Shown here piece by piece: positions 1 to 5,986 of a stretch of 11,204 bases of DNA. Position 1 is the stretch's first letter; the number at the start of each line of letters is the position of its first letter. Source of the DNA: Humitalea sp038249305 (GTDB taxonomy: Bacteria > Pseudomonadota > Alphaproteobacteria > Acetobacterales > Acetobacteraceae); the NCBI GenBank assembly GCA_038249305.1, contig JBBRWI010000126.1, positions 1-11,204 on the forward strand. Direction: 5' to 3'. The notes under the pieces are model-generated. The model saw only the letters and a program-made list of their open reading frames with translations, was not told the DNA's origin and did not search any database. The position numbers and the translations under genes were made by a program.

Positions 1-102
1 GAGGTGGATGTCGAAGTGACCGACATACGCCATCTGTCGAATGTCGTTGCCGCCTTGCGCGCCTGTCCGGGCGTCGAGGAAGTGGAGCGGGCCAAGGGCT
101 GA
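1..102 (+). CDS. C-terminal end of a RelA/SpoT-type (p)ppGpp synthetase/hydrolase (5' partial)
   Basis: Only the last 33 residues and the TGA stop are in the window; the gene begins to the left. The fragment contains VEVTDIRHLSNVVAALRACP followed by GVEEVERAKG. This matches the usual end of alphaproteobacterial Rel/SpoT proteins: the last strands and helix of the C-terminal ACT domain, with the pattern V-x-D-x-x-HL, then AALRA-P, then V-x-R-x-(K/R)G at the terminus. In the full protein this domain senses or transmits regulatory signals to the catalytic half that makes and degrades (p)ppGpp, the stringent-response alarmone. The call rests on a short fragment, so another ACT-domain protein is possible. 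The catalytic domains cannot be checked here. The next gene lies 72 bp downstream on the same strand. Confidence 0.7.
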   Translation, partial: EVDVEVTDIRHLSNVVAALRACPGVEEVERAKG

Positions 103-107
103 CGCAG

Positions 108-162
108 GCCCCAACCCAGAGCCCCGAACCCAGAGCCCCGAACCCAGAGCCCCGAACCCAGG
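108..162 (+). repeat. Tandem 14-bp repeat between rel-like gene and M20 amidohydrolase
   Basis: Three 14-bp copies of GCCCCGAACCCAGA lie head to tail at 121-134, 135-148 and 149-162. The last base of the third copy is changed from A to G. A shortened 13-bp copy at 108-120 precedes them. The final copy runs into AGGGA (160-164), the likely Shine-Dalgarno sequence of the gene starting at 175, so the array directly abuts the translation start region. It has no spacers and is not CRISPR-like. It is most simply explained by slippage expansion. Confidence 0.9.
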
Positions 163-174
163 GAAATTTCCAGC

Positions 175-1323
175 ATGTCCGACATCGGCGATCGCCTGAC
201 CGCCTGGCGCCGTCACCTGCACGCCAACCCCTCGCTCAGCCTGCACGAAGGCCCGACCGCGGCCTTCGTCGCGGCCAAGCTGCGCGAGATCGGCGTGACC
301 GAATTCGAGACCGGCGTCGGCGGCCACGGCATCGTCGCGACGATCCGCCGCGGCGGCGGCAATCGCTCGGTCGGCTTGCGCGGCGACATGGACGCGCTGC
401 CGATCCAGGAAACCGACGCCGAACTGCCCTGGGCCAGCACCGTGCCCGGCGTGATGCACGCCTGCGGCCATGACGGGCATACCACGGCGCTGCTTGGCGC
501 CGCGATCCGGCTGATGGCCGACGACGACTGGTCGGGCACCGTGCGCCTGGTGTTCCAGCCGGCCGAGGAGGGTGGCGGCGGCGCCCGCAGCATGATCAGC
601 GACGGGCTGTTCACCCGCTTTCCGATGGATCGCATCTTTGGCTGGCACAACTGGCCGGGCCTTGCGGCCGGGACCGTGGCGGTCCACGCCGGCGCGGTGA
701 TGGCCGCGGGCAACCGCTTCACCCTGACCATCGACGGCCACGCGGGCCACGCCGCCTTGCAGCATCTGACGCGCGACCCGATCGTCGCCGCCGGCCACGC
801 GATCGTCGCGTCGCAGTCGATCGTCGCACGCGTGCTCGATCCGCTCGACTCGGGCGTCGTCTCGATCACCATGATCCATGGGGGTGAGGCGCAGAACCAG
901 ATCGCTGCCCAGGTTGTGCTGAAGGGCACCATGCGCTTCCTGCGGCCCGCCACCGGGGATGCGATCATCGCCGGGCTGGAACGCATCGCCCTCGGGCTTT
1001 CGGCGACCTTCGGCGTCACCGCGCGCGTGGAGGTGACGCCGGGCGTGCCGGTCACCGTCAACCACGCTGTCGAAGCGGATGTCGCGGCCGATGCCGCCGG
1101 GCGTGTGACCACGCTGCGCCGCGACCTGGCGCCCGCCATGACCGGCGAGGATTTTTCGCATTTCCTGCACGAGGTGCCCGGCGCCTTCGTCTGGATCGGC
1201 AATGGTGAGGCCGCTGGCGGGCGCGACCTGCACAATCCGAACTACGACTTCAACGATGCGATCCTGCCGACCGCCTCGGCCTGGCTGGCGGAGGTGGCGA
1301 AACGATCGCTGGCCGGCGGCTGA
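175..1323 (+). CDS. M20D family metallo-amidohydrolase (hippurate hydrolase/aminoacylase-like)
   Basis: This is a cytoplasmic zinc-type hydrolase of peptidase family M20, subfamily D, 382 residues, the usual size. Members cleave amide bonds of N-acylated amino acids, hippurate or indole-acetyl conjugates; the substrate here cannot be told from sequence. All expected landmarks are visible: GDMDALP (70-76) with the catalytic-site Asp, HACGHDGH (95-102) supplying Cys97 and His99, QPAEEGGGGA (128-137) with the Glu pair at 131-132, WHNWPG (157-162) with His158, and LHNP (352-355) with His353. MTGEDFSHF lies at 322-330. The small lid/dimerisation domain carries DGHAGHAALQH (187-197), where many relatives have a GHAAMPH-type sequence, so the Met-Pro pair is Leu-Gln here. 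ATG175 is preceded by AGGGA at 160-164. There is no signal peptide. Confidence 0.93.
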   Translation: MSDIGDRLTAWRRHLHANPSLSLHEGPTAAFVAAKLREIGVTEFETGVGGHGIVATIRRGGGNRSVGLRGDMDALPIQETDAELPWASTVPGVMHACGHDGHTTALLGAAIRLMADDDWSGTVRLVFQPAEEGGGGARSMISDGLFTRFPMDRIFGWHNWPGLAAGTVAVHAGAVMAAGNRFTLTIDGHAGHAALQHLTRDPIVAAGHAIVASQSIVARVLDPLDSGVVSITMIHGGEAQNQIAAQVVLKGTMRFLRPATGDAIIAGLERIALGLSATFGVTARVEVTPGVPVTVNHAVEADVAADAAGRVTTLRRDLAPAMTGEDFSHFLHEVPGAFVWIGNGEAAGGRDLHNPNYDFNDAILPTASAWLAEVAKRSLAGG

Positions 1324-1456
1324 TCCGTACCAGCGTCGTGTCAGCGGATTTTACCGCCGAATGACGCGCGGCGATCATGCGCCGCCAAGCCATTGAGAAC
1401 GCGCGGCGGCACGGGGTTTGCACGCGAGGTTGTTCGTTCTTCGAAAGGGCTGGTGC
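1324..1456. other. Intergenic region upstream of the PEP-CTERM gene
   Basis: This 133-bp gap has no coding potential I would support. It contains a 6-bp stem with a 6-nt loop (GCGGCG at 1368-1373, CGCCGC at 1380-1385) and a smaller 4-bp stem (GCGG 1344-1347, CCGC 1354-1357). Neither is followed by a T-run, so neither is called a terminator. A promoter for the following gene probably lies here, but I see no convincing -35/-10 pair. Confidence 0.4.
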
Positions 1457-2059
1457 ATGTGGTCTCGACGTATCGCCTGCACGCTTCTGGCGCTCCTGCT
1501 TGGCGGCCTCGCGGCCCGGGATTCCCGGGCGGATGTGGTGTTCGACTTCGTCCAGGTCGGGCCGACCAGCGTGACCCCGGGCCTGTTGCTGGCGCGCGGC
1601 CAGATGGTGGTGACCGATGCGGCCTTTGCCGGCGGGTTCGATTTCACGCTCTTCAACACGCCTCAGTCAGGACCCTATGTCGCATCGCTGGCGGGGCTCG
1701 TGCGGCTTGACCTGGATTTCGCGCTGAACGGCATCTCGCGGTTGCTGGTGACCTTGGCGACCCTGACGGACCAGCAGCCATTCGCCTCCGGCTTCTTCCG
1801 GGAGTTTCACTTCGCCGCGGCGCCGGGTGGCCTGCCCAGAGGCAATCTCTATCTCAACAACACCCAGAGCGAGATACGCCTCCGCGCCGATGGCCTGGGC
1901 GCCTTCACCGGGCAGGTACGGTCGGACGGGCCGTTCTGCTTCTTCGCAGCCTGCGATTTCCGGGGCGTGGTCACCGTGCCGGAACCAGCGGGGCTGGCGC
2001 TGTTCGGCTTCGGCGCCGTGGCGCTTGGCGCGGTGCTGCGCCGCAGGCGTTCGGCTTAG
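1457..2059 (+). CDS. Small secreted protein with PEP-CTERM sorting signal
   Basis: The predicted protein has 200 residues and the classic exosortase-substrate layout. It begins with a Sec signal peptide (basic WSRR, then hydrophobic 7-20, likely cleavage after SRA at 25). A presumably beta-rich mature domain (26-170) with no recognised enzymatic motif follows. The C-terminal tripartite signal is VPEP (174-177), a hydrophobic segment (about 178-194) and RRRR at 195-198. Such proteins are exported, held in the membrane by the C-terminal helix and processed by exosortase; many are linked to exopolysaccharide or the cell surface. The only cysteines in the mature domain, 161 and 166, could form a disulphide. 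No exosortase is in the window. I chose ATG1457 over the upstream ATG1418 because it gives a proper signal peptide and has GAAAGGG at 1443-1449, 7 nt upstream. The TAG stop is the first three bases of the palindromic repeat that follows. Confidence 0.85.
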   Translation: MWSRRIACTLLALLLGGLAARDSRADVVFDFVQVGPTSVTPGLLLARGQMVVTDAAFAGGFDFTLFNTPQSGPYVASLAGLVRLDLDFALNGISRLLVTLATLTDQQPFASGFFREFHFAAAPGGLPRGNLYLNNTQSEIRLRADGLGAFTGQVRSDGPFCFFAACDFRGVVTVPEPAGLALFGFGAVALGAVLRRRRSA

Positions 2060-2098
2060 AGCACGAGATCGATCCAAGTGGATCGATCTCGTGCTCTA
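2057..2098. repeat. Perfect 42-bp palindrome with TAGAGC ends (copy 1)
   Basis: The left arm 2057-2076 (TAGAGCACGAGATCGATCCA) and right arm 2079-2098 are exact reverse complements around a 2-base centre AG. The element overlaps the stop codon of the PEP-CTERM gene. It is the type of short palindromic element with TAGAGC/GCTCTA borders that occurs in many GC-rich alphaproteobacterial intergenic regions; that comparison is from memory. In RNA it would form a very stable hairpin and could act as a 3' end or processing structure between the convergent genes, although no T-run follows. Confidence 0.93.
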
Positions 2099-2111
2099 GA
2101 AGCCGTTGAAT

Positions 2112-2162
2112 CTAGAGCAAGAAATCGGATCAGATGTTTCATCTGATCCGATATTGCTCTAG
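2112..2162. repeat. Near-perfect 51-bp palindrome with CTAGAGC ends (copy 2)
   Basis: The left arm 2112-2136 and right arm 2140-2162 pair around TTT (2137-2139), with an inner perfect block ATCGGATCAGATG / CATCTGATCCGAT and outer block CTAGAGCAA / TTGCTCTAG. The arms differ by a 2-nt insertion on the left and one mismatch next to it. The inner sequence is unrelated to copy 1, but the borders are the same. The facing ends of the two copies (GCTCTAGA 2093-2100, TCTAGAGC 2111-2118) are also exact reverse complements separated by 10 bp. Confidence 0.92.
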
Positions 2163-2192
2163 CAGGCTGCGGAAGATCCACCCCGTTGTTCA

Positions 2193-2209
2193 GCGGCCCA
2201 TCAGGCCGC
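2193..2209 (-). other. Short stem-loop over the stop codon of the alpha/beta hydrolase
   Basis: GCGGCC (2193-2198) and GGCCGC (2204-2209) form a perfect 6-bp stem around a 5-nt loop that contains the hydrolase stop codon. Read in the direction of the hydrolase gene, no T-run follows, so it does not look like a standard intrinsic terminator. It may be chance in GC-rich DNA. Confidence 0.35.
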
Positions 2210-3160
2210 AAAAACCCGGCGCAGCCAGGCCCCCGCTTTCTCGACCGCGTCCCGCGCGCGGGCGACCCCGGCCAGTTCGCGCAGGAAGCCGTGCGCGACG
2301 CCGGCGAATACCTCCGTCTCCAGCGGCACGCCTGCGGCGCGCAGGCGCTCGGCCATCGCGGCGTTTTCGCCCGAGAGCACATCCAGCGCCGCCCAATGCA
2401 GCAGAACGGGCGGCAACCCGGCCAGATCGGCCCGCAGGGGGCTGGCCAGCGGGTTCAGCCGATCGGCCGGACGCGGGCAGTAGCAGTCCCAGTAGAATCG
2501 CATCTTGTCGCGCGTCAGCCCGTAGCCGTCGGCGAATTCTTCGTAGGATGCCGTGTCCAGCCGGGCGTCGAACACGCCGTAGTTCAGCAGCAGGCCGGCG
2601 GGCCGCAGGGTGGGGTCGGTGTCCCGCAGCAGCAGCGCCGCCGCGGCCGCGAGGTTGCCGCCCGCCGAATCCCCGCCGATGACGATGCGCGCCGGATCAA
2701 GGCCCCAGGCATTGCCCGCCGCCGCGACCCAGCGCACCACGGCCGCGGTTTCCTCCAGCGCCTGGGGGAAGGCGGCCTCCGGCGACAGCGCGTAATCCGG
2801 TCCGATCACGACACAGCCGGCGGCCGCGGCGTATTCGCGCATCAGGCGGTCATGCGTATCGATGCTGTTCCACACCCAGCCGCCGCCATGCAGATAGATC
2901 AGCACCGGGGCCGCGCCGCTGATCCCGGCCGGGCGATGCACGCGGCACAGCAGGCGGCGGCCCCGGATCGGCAGCCAGCGGTCCGCGGTCTCGGCCATGA
3001 CGGGGCCCGCGATCGTGTCGCTGTGCAGCGCCTCCCCGGTCGCACGCGCGCCATCCAGCGGCAGGGTCAGCGCCTGGGGGGGCCAGGCCGCGGAGCGCGC
3101 GGCCAGGCGGGCCAGCGCGGCCAACATCTCGGGGTTCCAGCGCGGATCGGTTTGGGTCAT
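2201..3160 (-). CDS. Alpha/beta hydrolase, hormone-sensitive lipase (HSL, family IV) type esterase
   Basis: This is a 319-residue serine hydrolase of the bacterial HSL/alpha-beta hydrolase fold-3 group, the usual length. Such enzymes hydrolyse short- to medium-chain esters or lactones; the physiological substrate is unknown here. HGGGW (91-95) forms the oxyanion hole, preceded by the PVLIYL strand. PDYALSPEAAFP (121-132) is a well-conserved block. GDSAGG (163-168) carries the nucleophile Ser165, LDVL (259-262) supplies Asp260 and AHGF (289-292) supplies His290, completing the triad. There is no signal peptide, so it is probably cytoplasmic. The ATG (complement of 3158-3160) has GGAG (complement of 3166-3169) 5 nt upstream, supporting this start. 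It is convergent with the PEP-CTERM gene, with the palindromes between them, and divergent from the Pat-like gene. No metabolic partner is evident. Confidence 0.93.
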   Translation of the reverse strand: MTQTDPRWNPEMLAALARLAARSAAWPPQALTLPLDGARATGEALHSDTIAGPVMAETADRWLPIRGRRLLCRVHRPAGISGAAPVLIYLHGGGWVWNSIDTHDRLMREYAAAAGCVVIGPDYALSPEAAFPQALEETAAVVRWVAAAGNAWGLDPARIVIGGDSAGGNLAAAAALLLRDTDPTLRPAGLLLNYGVFDARLDTASYEEFADGYGLTRDKMRFYWDCYCPRPADRLNPLASPLRADLAGLPPVLLHWAALDVLSGENAAMAERLRAAGVPLETEVFAGVAHGFLRELAGVARARDAVEKAGAWLRRVFAA

Positions 3161-3266
3161 GGGGACTCCGGTGACGTGGCGCCCATTCCAGGCCGGCCCG
3201 GCGCCGACGGCAAGTCGTCATGAGGGTGCGCTTGCGGCCGGCGCCGGCAGCGACCAGCGTGGCCGG
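3161..3266. promoter_or_regulatory. Divergent intergenic region between the hydrolase and Pat-like genes
   Basis: This 106-bp stretch separates two divergently transcribed genes and so should hold at least one promoter for each. Apart from the hydrolase ribosome-binding site (complement of 3166-3169), I see no clear promoter elements. A 12-bp GC-only palindrome, GCCGGCGCCGGC, lies at 3237-3248; such sequences arise easily in DNA of this composition. The plus-strand gene has no recognisable Shine-Dalgarno sequence before ATG3267, so its exact start is uncertain. Confidence 0.4.
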
Positions 3267-5903
3267 ATGCCGCTGCCCATCACCCATGGCCCGAGGAAGA
3301 AGGGCTTCACCGACACCGCCCTGTTCCGGCCGCGCGCGGTCGTGCTGCTGGCCGACTCGGCACTGCCGGAGGCCACCGTGCTGGCGCGCAACCTGGCCGG
3401 CGGCGGCTTTGCCGGGCCGCTGCATGTGATCGGGATGGACTTTCCCGGCCTTGCGCGCCTAGCCGACCTCGGCGGGTTGGAACAGGGCACCGATCTCGCC
3501 ATCATCGCCCTGCCGCGTGAGGCCGTGGGCAACGCCATGGCCGGCCTGGCCGCGCGCGGCTGTCATGCCGCCGTGGTCATCACCGACATGCCGGTCGATG
3601 AACTCGCGGCGGCCGGGCGGGCGAGCGGGGTGCGGGCGCTGGGGCCGCGCTCCTTCGGGGTCTGCGTGCCGGCGATCGGGTTGAACGCCAGCCTGTCGCA
3701 CCTGCCGGTTCCGGCCGGACGGCTGGCGATCGCCTGCCAGGGCTCGGCGCTGCCGCGCGCGCTGATCGACTGGGCGCTGGCCGGGGCGGTGGGCTTCAGC
3801 CACATCATCGGTATCGGCGACAATGCCGACATCGGCTTCGCGCCCGCGCTGGACTGGATCGCGCGGGACCCCTCGGCCGGGGCGGTGCTGCTGGACCTGC
3901 GGCGCATCCGCAACCGACGGACGTTCCTCTCAGCCCTGCGCGCGGCCGCCCGCACCCGACCCGTCGTCGCCATCCGCCCCGGCGCGCGTAGCGGCAATGC
4001 CGGCGCGCCCAGCGGCAATCCCGGCGCGCCCAGCACGACCGGCAATGGCGATGCGGTGCTGGAGGCAGCCCTGCGTCGCGCCGGCGTGCTGCGCGTCGAT
4101 GGCTTCGAGGACCTGCTGGCCGCCGCGGAAACCCTGCCGCGGGTGCGGGCGGCGTCGCGCCACGGCGCCGATGCGCTGCGCGGCGATCGTATCGCCATCG
4201 TGGCGAATGGCGAGGGGCTGGCCCTGATCGGCGCCGACGCGGTCGCCGACCGCGGCGCTCGGCTGGCCGAAACGGGGGCGGCCAACCCGCTGACCCTGCC
4301 GGCGACGGCCGGTGCTGCCCTGGTCGCCGAGGCCCGCCGCCTTGCCGCCCTGCCCGGGGTCGATTGCGTCATCCTGCTGCACGCCCCCGCCCCGGATGAG
4401 GATGTGGAAGCGCTGGTCGCGGCGCTTGTCGCCAAGCCGGCCAAGACTGGGCTCGCGCCGCTGCTGCTGGGCTGGTGCGGGCAGCAGACGGCGGAGGCGC
4501 AGCGGCGCCGCCTGGCGGTCGCGGGGTTGCCCGTGTTCCTGACGCCCGAGGCCGCGGTGCGCGGGGCGATGCACCTGGCCCGCGACCACCGGGCGCGCGC
4601 CGCCGCCGCCGAAATGCCGTCGCGCGACGTGCTCGACCTGGCCCCGGACCGCGACGCCGTCGCCGCGCTGTTCGACCGTGCGGCGGCCGAGGGTCGGCGT
4701 GACCTGAACGAGGCCGAGAGCCTGGCTGTGCTTGCGGCCTATGGGCTGCCCTGCATCCCGTCGCGCGCGGCGGCGGGGCCGACCGAGGCCGCGGTCGCCG
4801 CCGCGGCGCTGGGCTTTCCCGTGGCGTTGAAGATCCTGTCGTCCGACCTGCCCCGCAAGACCGACATCGGCGGCGTGGTGCTGGGACTACGCGATTCGGC
4901 GGCGGTGCTGCGGGCCACCAAGGCGATGCTGGCCGAAATTGCGCAACGCCGGCCCGAGGCGCGGCTGCAGGGGGTGCTGGTGCAGCGCATGGCGGGGCCG
5001 GGCCAGGAGCTGCGGATGCACCTGTCGGACGACCCGATGTTCGGCCCCTACATCGGCTTCGGGCGCGGCGGCACGGCGGCCGATTTCGACCCCGACGAAG
5101 GCTTCGACCTGCCGCCGCTGAACAATACCCTGGCCCAGGCGCTGGTCGATCGCAGCCGGGCGGCGCGGTTGTTCGCCGGCTACCGCGACCTGCCGCCGGT
5201 GGACCGCCAGGCGGTTGCCGATGCGCTGGTCCGGCTGTCGCAGATCGCGGTGGATTTCCCGCGGATCGCCAGTGTCAGCGTCAACCCGTTGCGTGCCGGC
5301 CCGGCGGGGGTGATCGCGCTCGACGCCTCGATCACGCAGCGGGAAGAGGGCGACGCGGCACGGCTGGCCATCCCGCCCTATCCGGCCGAGCTCACCCAGA
5401 CCTGGACCGCGCGCGATGGCGAGGCCGTGACCCTCCGTCCGATTCGCCCGGAGGATGCGAAGGCCCATGCCGAAGCCTTTCGCCGCCTGCGGCCGGAGGA
5501 TATCCGTTGGCGGTTCTTCTCGCCGCTGAAGGAATTGCCGGTGGAACAGATCGCGCGGATGACGCAGGTGGACTACGACCGCGAGATGGCCTTCATCGCT
5601 GTGGATGCACAGGCGTGGACGGTCGGCGTTGCCCGGCTGATCCGATCGCCGGACGGGGACGCCGAATTCGCCGTGATCGTCGATCCGGCGTGGAAGGGGC
5701 GGGGCCTCGGGCGGGTGCTGATGCGGCGGATCATCGACTGGGGGCGCGAGGTTGGGGTTCGGCGGGTGATCGGGCTGGTGCTGGCCGACAACGCGCCGAT
5801 GCTTGGCTTCGTGCGGGCGCTGGGGTTTTCCGCGCGGCGCCTGCCGGATGAGGCGGATGTGCTGGAGGCGGTGTTGGACCTTTCGGCCGCGACAGCGGAG
5901 TAA
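3267..5903 (+). CDS. Pat/YfiQ-like protein: NDP-forming acyl-CoA synthetase-like region fused to GNAT acetyltransferase
   Basis: From ATG3267 the product has 878 residues, as in Pat/YfiQ protein-lysine acetyltransferases. Order: CoA-binding Rossmann-like domain (about 15-135), succinyl-CoA-ligase-like domains with GLNAS (138-142) and DWA (168-170), an ATP-grasp-like domain (about 490-700) with FPVALKILSSD, and a C-terminal GNAT domain (about 713-870). The GNAT domain has the acetyl-CoA loop KGRGLG (810-815) and a DREMAFIAV segment typical of this family. Known Pat enzymes use acetyl-CoA to acetylate lysines, classically inactivating acetyl-CoA synthetase; the target here is not visible. The synthetase half looks inactive: the usual SHTG phospho-histidine loop reads STTG (256-259), the SPD-x-x-HK motif reads SSDLPRK (Arg530), and SQSGA is CQGSA. 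A 7-residue tandem repeat lies at 242-255. The start is uncertain because there is no good Shine-Dalgarno; in-frame GTG3171 and ATG3159 are less likely. Confidence 0.85.
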   Translation: MPLPITHGPRKKGFTDTALFRPRAVVLLADSALPEATVLARNLAGGGFAGPLHVIGMDFPGLARLADLGGLEQGTDLAIIALPREAVGNAMAGLAARGCHAAVVITDMPVDELAAAGRASGVRALGPRSFGVCVPAIGLNASLSHLPVPAGRLAIACQGSALPRALIDWALAGAVGFSHIIGIGDNADIGFAPALDWIARDPSAGAVLLDLRRIRNRRTFLSALRAAARTRPVVAIRPGARSGNAGAPSGNPGAPSTTGNGDAVLEAALRRAGVLRVDGFEDLLAAAETLPRVRAASRHGADALRGDRIAIVANGEGLALIGADAVADRGARLAETGAANPLTLPATAGAALVAEARRLAALPGVDCVILLHAPAPDEDVEALVAALVAKPAKTGLAPLLLGWCGQQTAEAQRRRLAVAGLPVFLTPEAAVRGAMHLARDHRARAAAAEMPSRDVLDLAPDRDAVAALFDRAAAEGRRDLNEAESLAVLAAYGLPCIPSRAAAGPTEAAVAAAALGFPVALKILSSDLPRKTDIGGVVLGLRDSAAVLRATKAMLAEIAQRRPEARLQGVLVQRMAGPGQELRMHLSDDPMFGPYIGFGRGGTAADFDPDEGFDLPPLNNTLAQALVDRSRAARLFAGYRDLPPVDRQAVADALVRLSQIAVDFPRIASVSVNPLRAGPAGVIALDASITQREEGDAARLAIPPYPAELTQTWTARDGEAVTLRPIRPEDAKAHAEAFRRLRPEDIRWRFFSPLKELPVEQIARMTQVDYDREMAFIAVDAQAWTVGVARLIRSPDGDAEFAVIVDPAWKGRGLGRVLMRRIIDWGREVGVRRVIGLVLADNAPMLGFVRALGFSARRLPDEADVLEAVLDLSAATAE
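3990..4031 (+). repeat. 21-bp in-frame tandem duplication inside the Pat-like gene
   Basis: Two 21-bp units, 3990-4010 and 4011-4031, differ at one base (G3999 against C4020). They encode SGNAGAP and SGNPGAP, directly before the STTG sequence that replaces the usual catalytic histidine loop. The preceding GGCGCGCGT (3981-3989) resembles the end of a unit and may be a decayed third copy. Being a multiple of three, the duplication keeps the reading frame. Confidence 0.88.
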
Positions 5904-5950
5904 CGCCGAGGTTTCCCTTTGCCGGCAGAGCGCGCTAGCCTTGCCGCGGA

Positions 5951-5969
5951 GGCCGGCGGAAAGCCGGCC
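5951..5969 (+). promoter_or_regulatory. Stem-loop immediately upstream of the dctP ribosome-binding site
   Basis: GGCCGGC (5951-5957) and GCCGGCC (5963-5969) form a perfect 7-bp all-GC stem with loop GGAAA (5958-5962). It ends one base before the Shine-Dalgarno GGAAAGGGAG (5971-5980) of dctP, 47 bp after the preceding stop codon. No T-run follows, so it is not a typical terminator. It could stabilise the 5' end of the transporter mRNA or affect ribosome loading. Confidence 0.6.
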
Positions 5970-5986
5970 CGGAAAGGGAGCATTCC

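Noticed and set aside
108..162. CRISPR array
   Set aside because: The repeats are 14 bp and directly adjacent, with no spacers between them.
213..1235. A 340-codon minus-strand open frame opposite the amidohydrolase
   Set aside because: It is fully contained in a gene with intact M20D catalytic motifs, and its translation is low-complexity.
1368..1385. Terminator after the amidohydrolase
   Set aside because: The stem is only 6 bp and has no following T-run.
3237..3248. GC-only 12-bp palindrome as an operator in the divergent region
   Set aside because: Palindromes made only of GGC/GCC blocks occur by chance often in DNA this GC-rich, and nothing else supports a binding site.
2997..3266. 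An N-terminal extension of the Pat-like protein back to ATG2997
   Set aside because: The extension overlaps the start of the well-supported divergent esterase and its translation looks like an antisense shadow. The family-like sequence begins after ATG3267.
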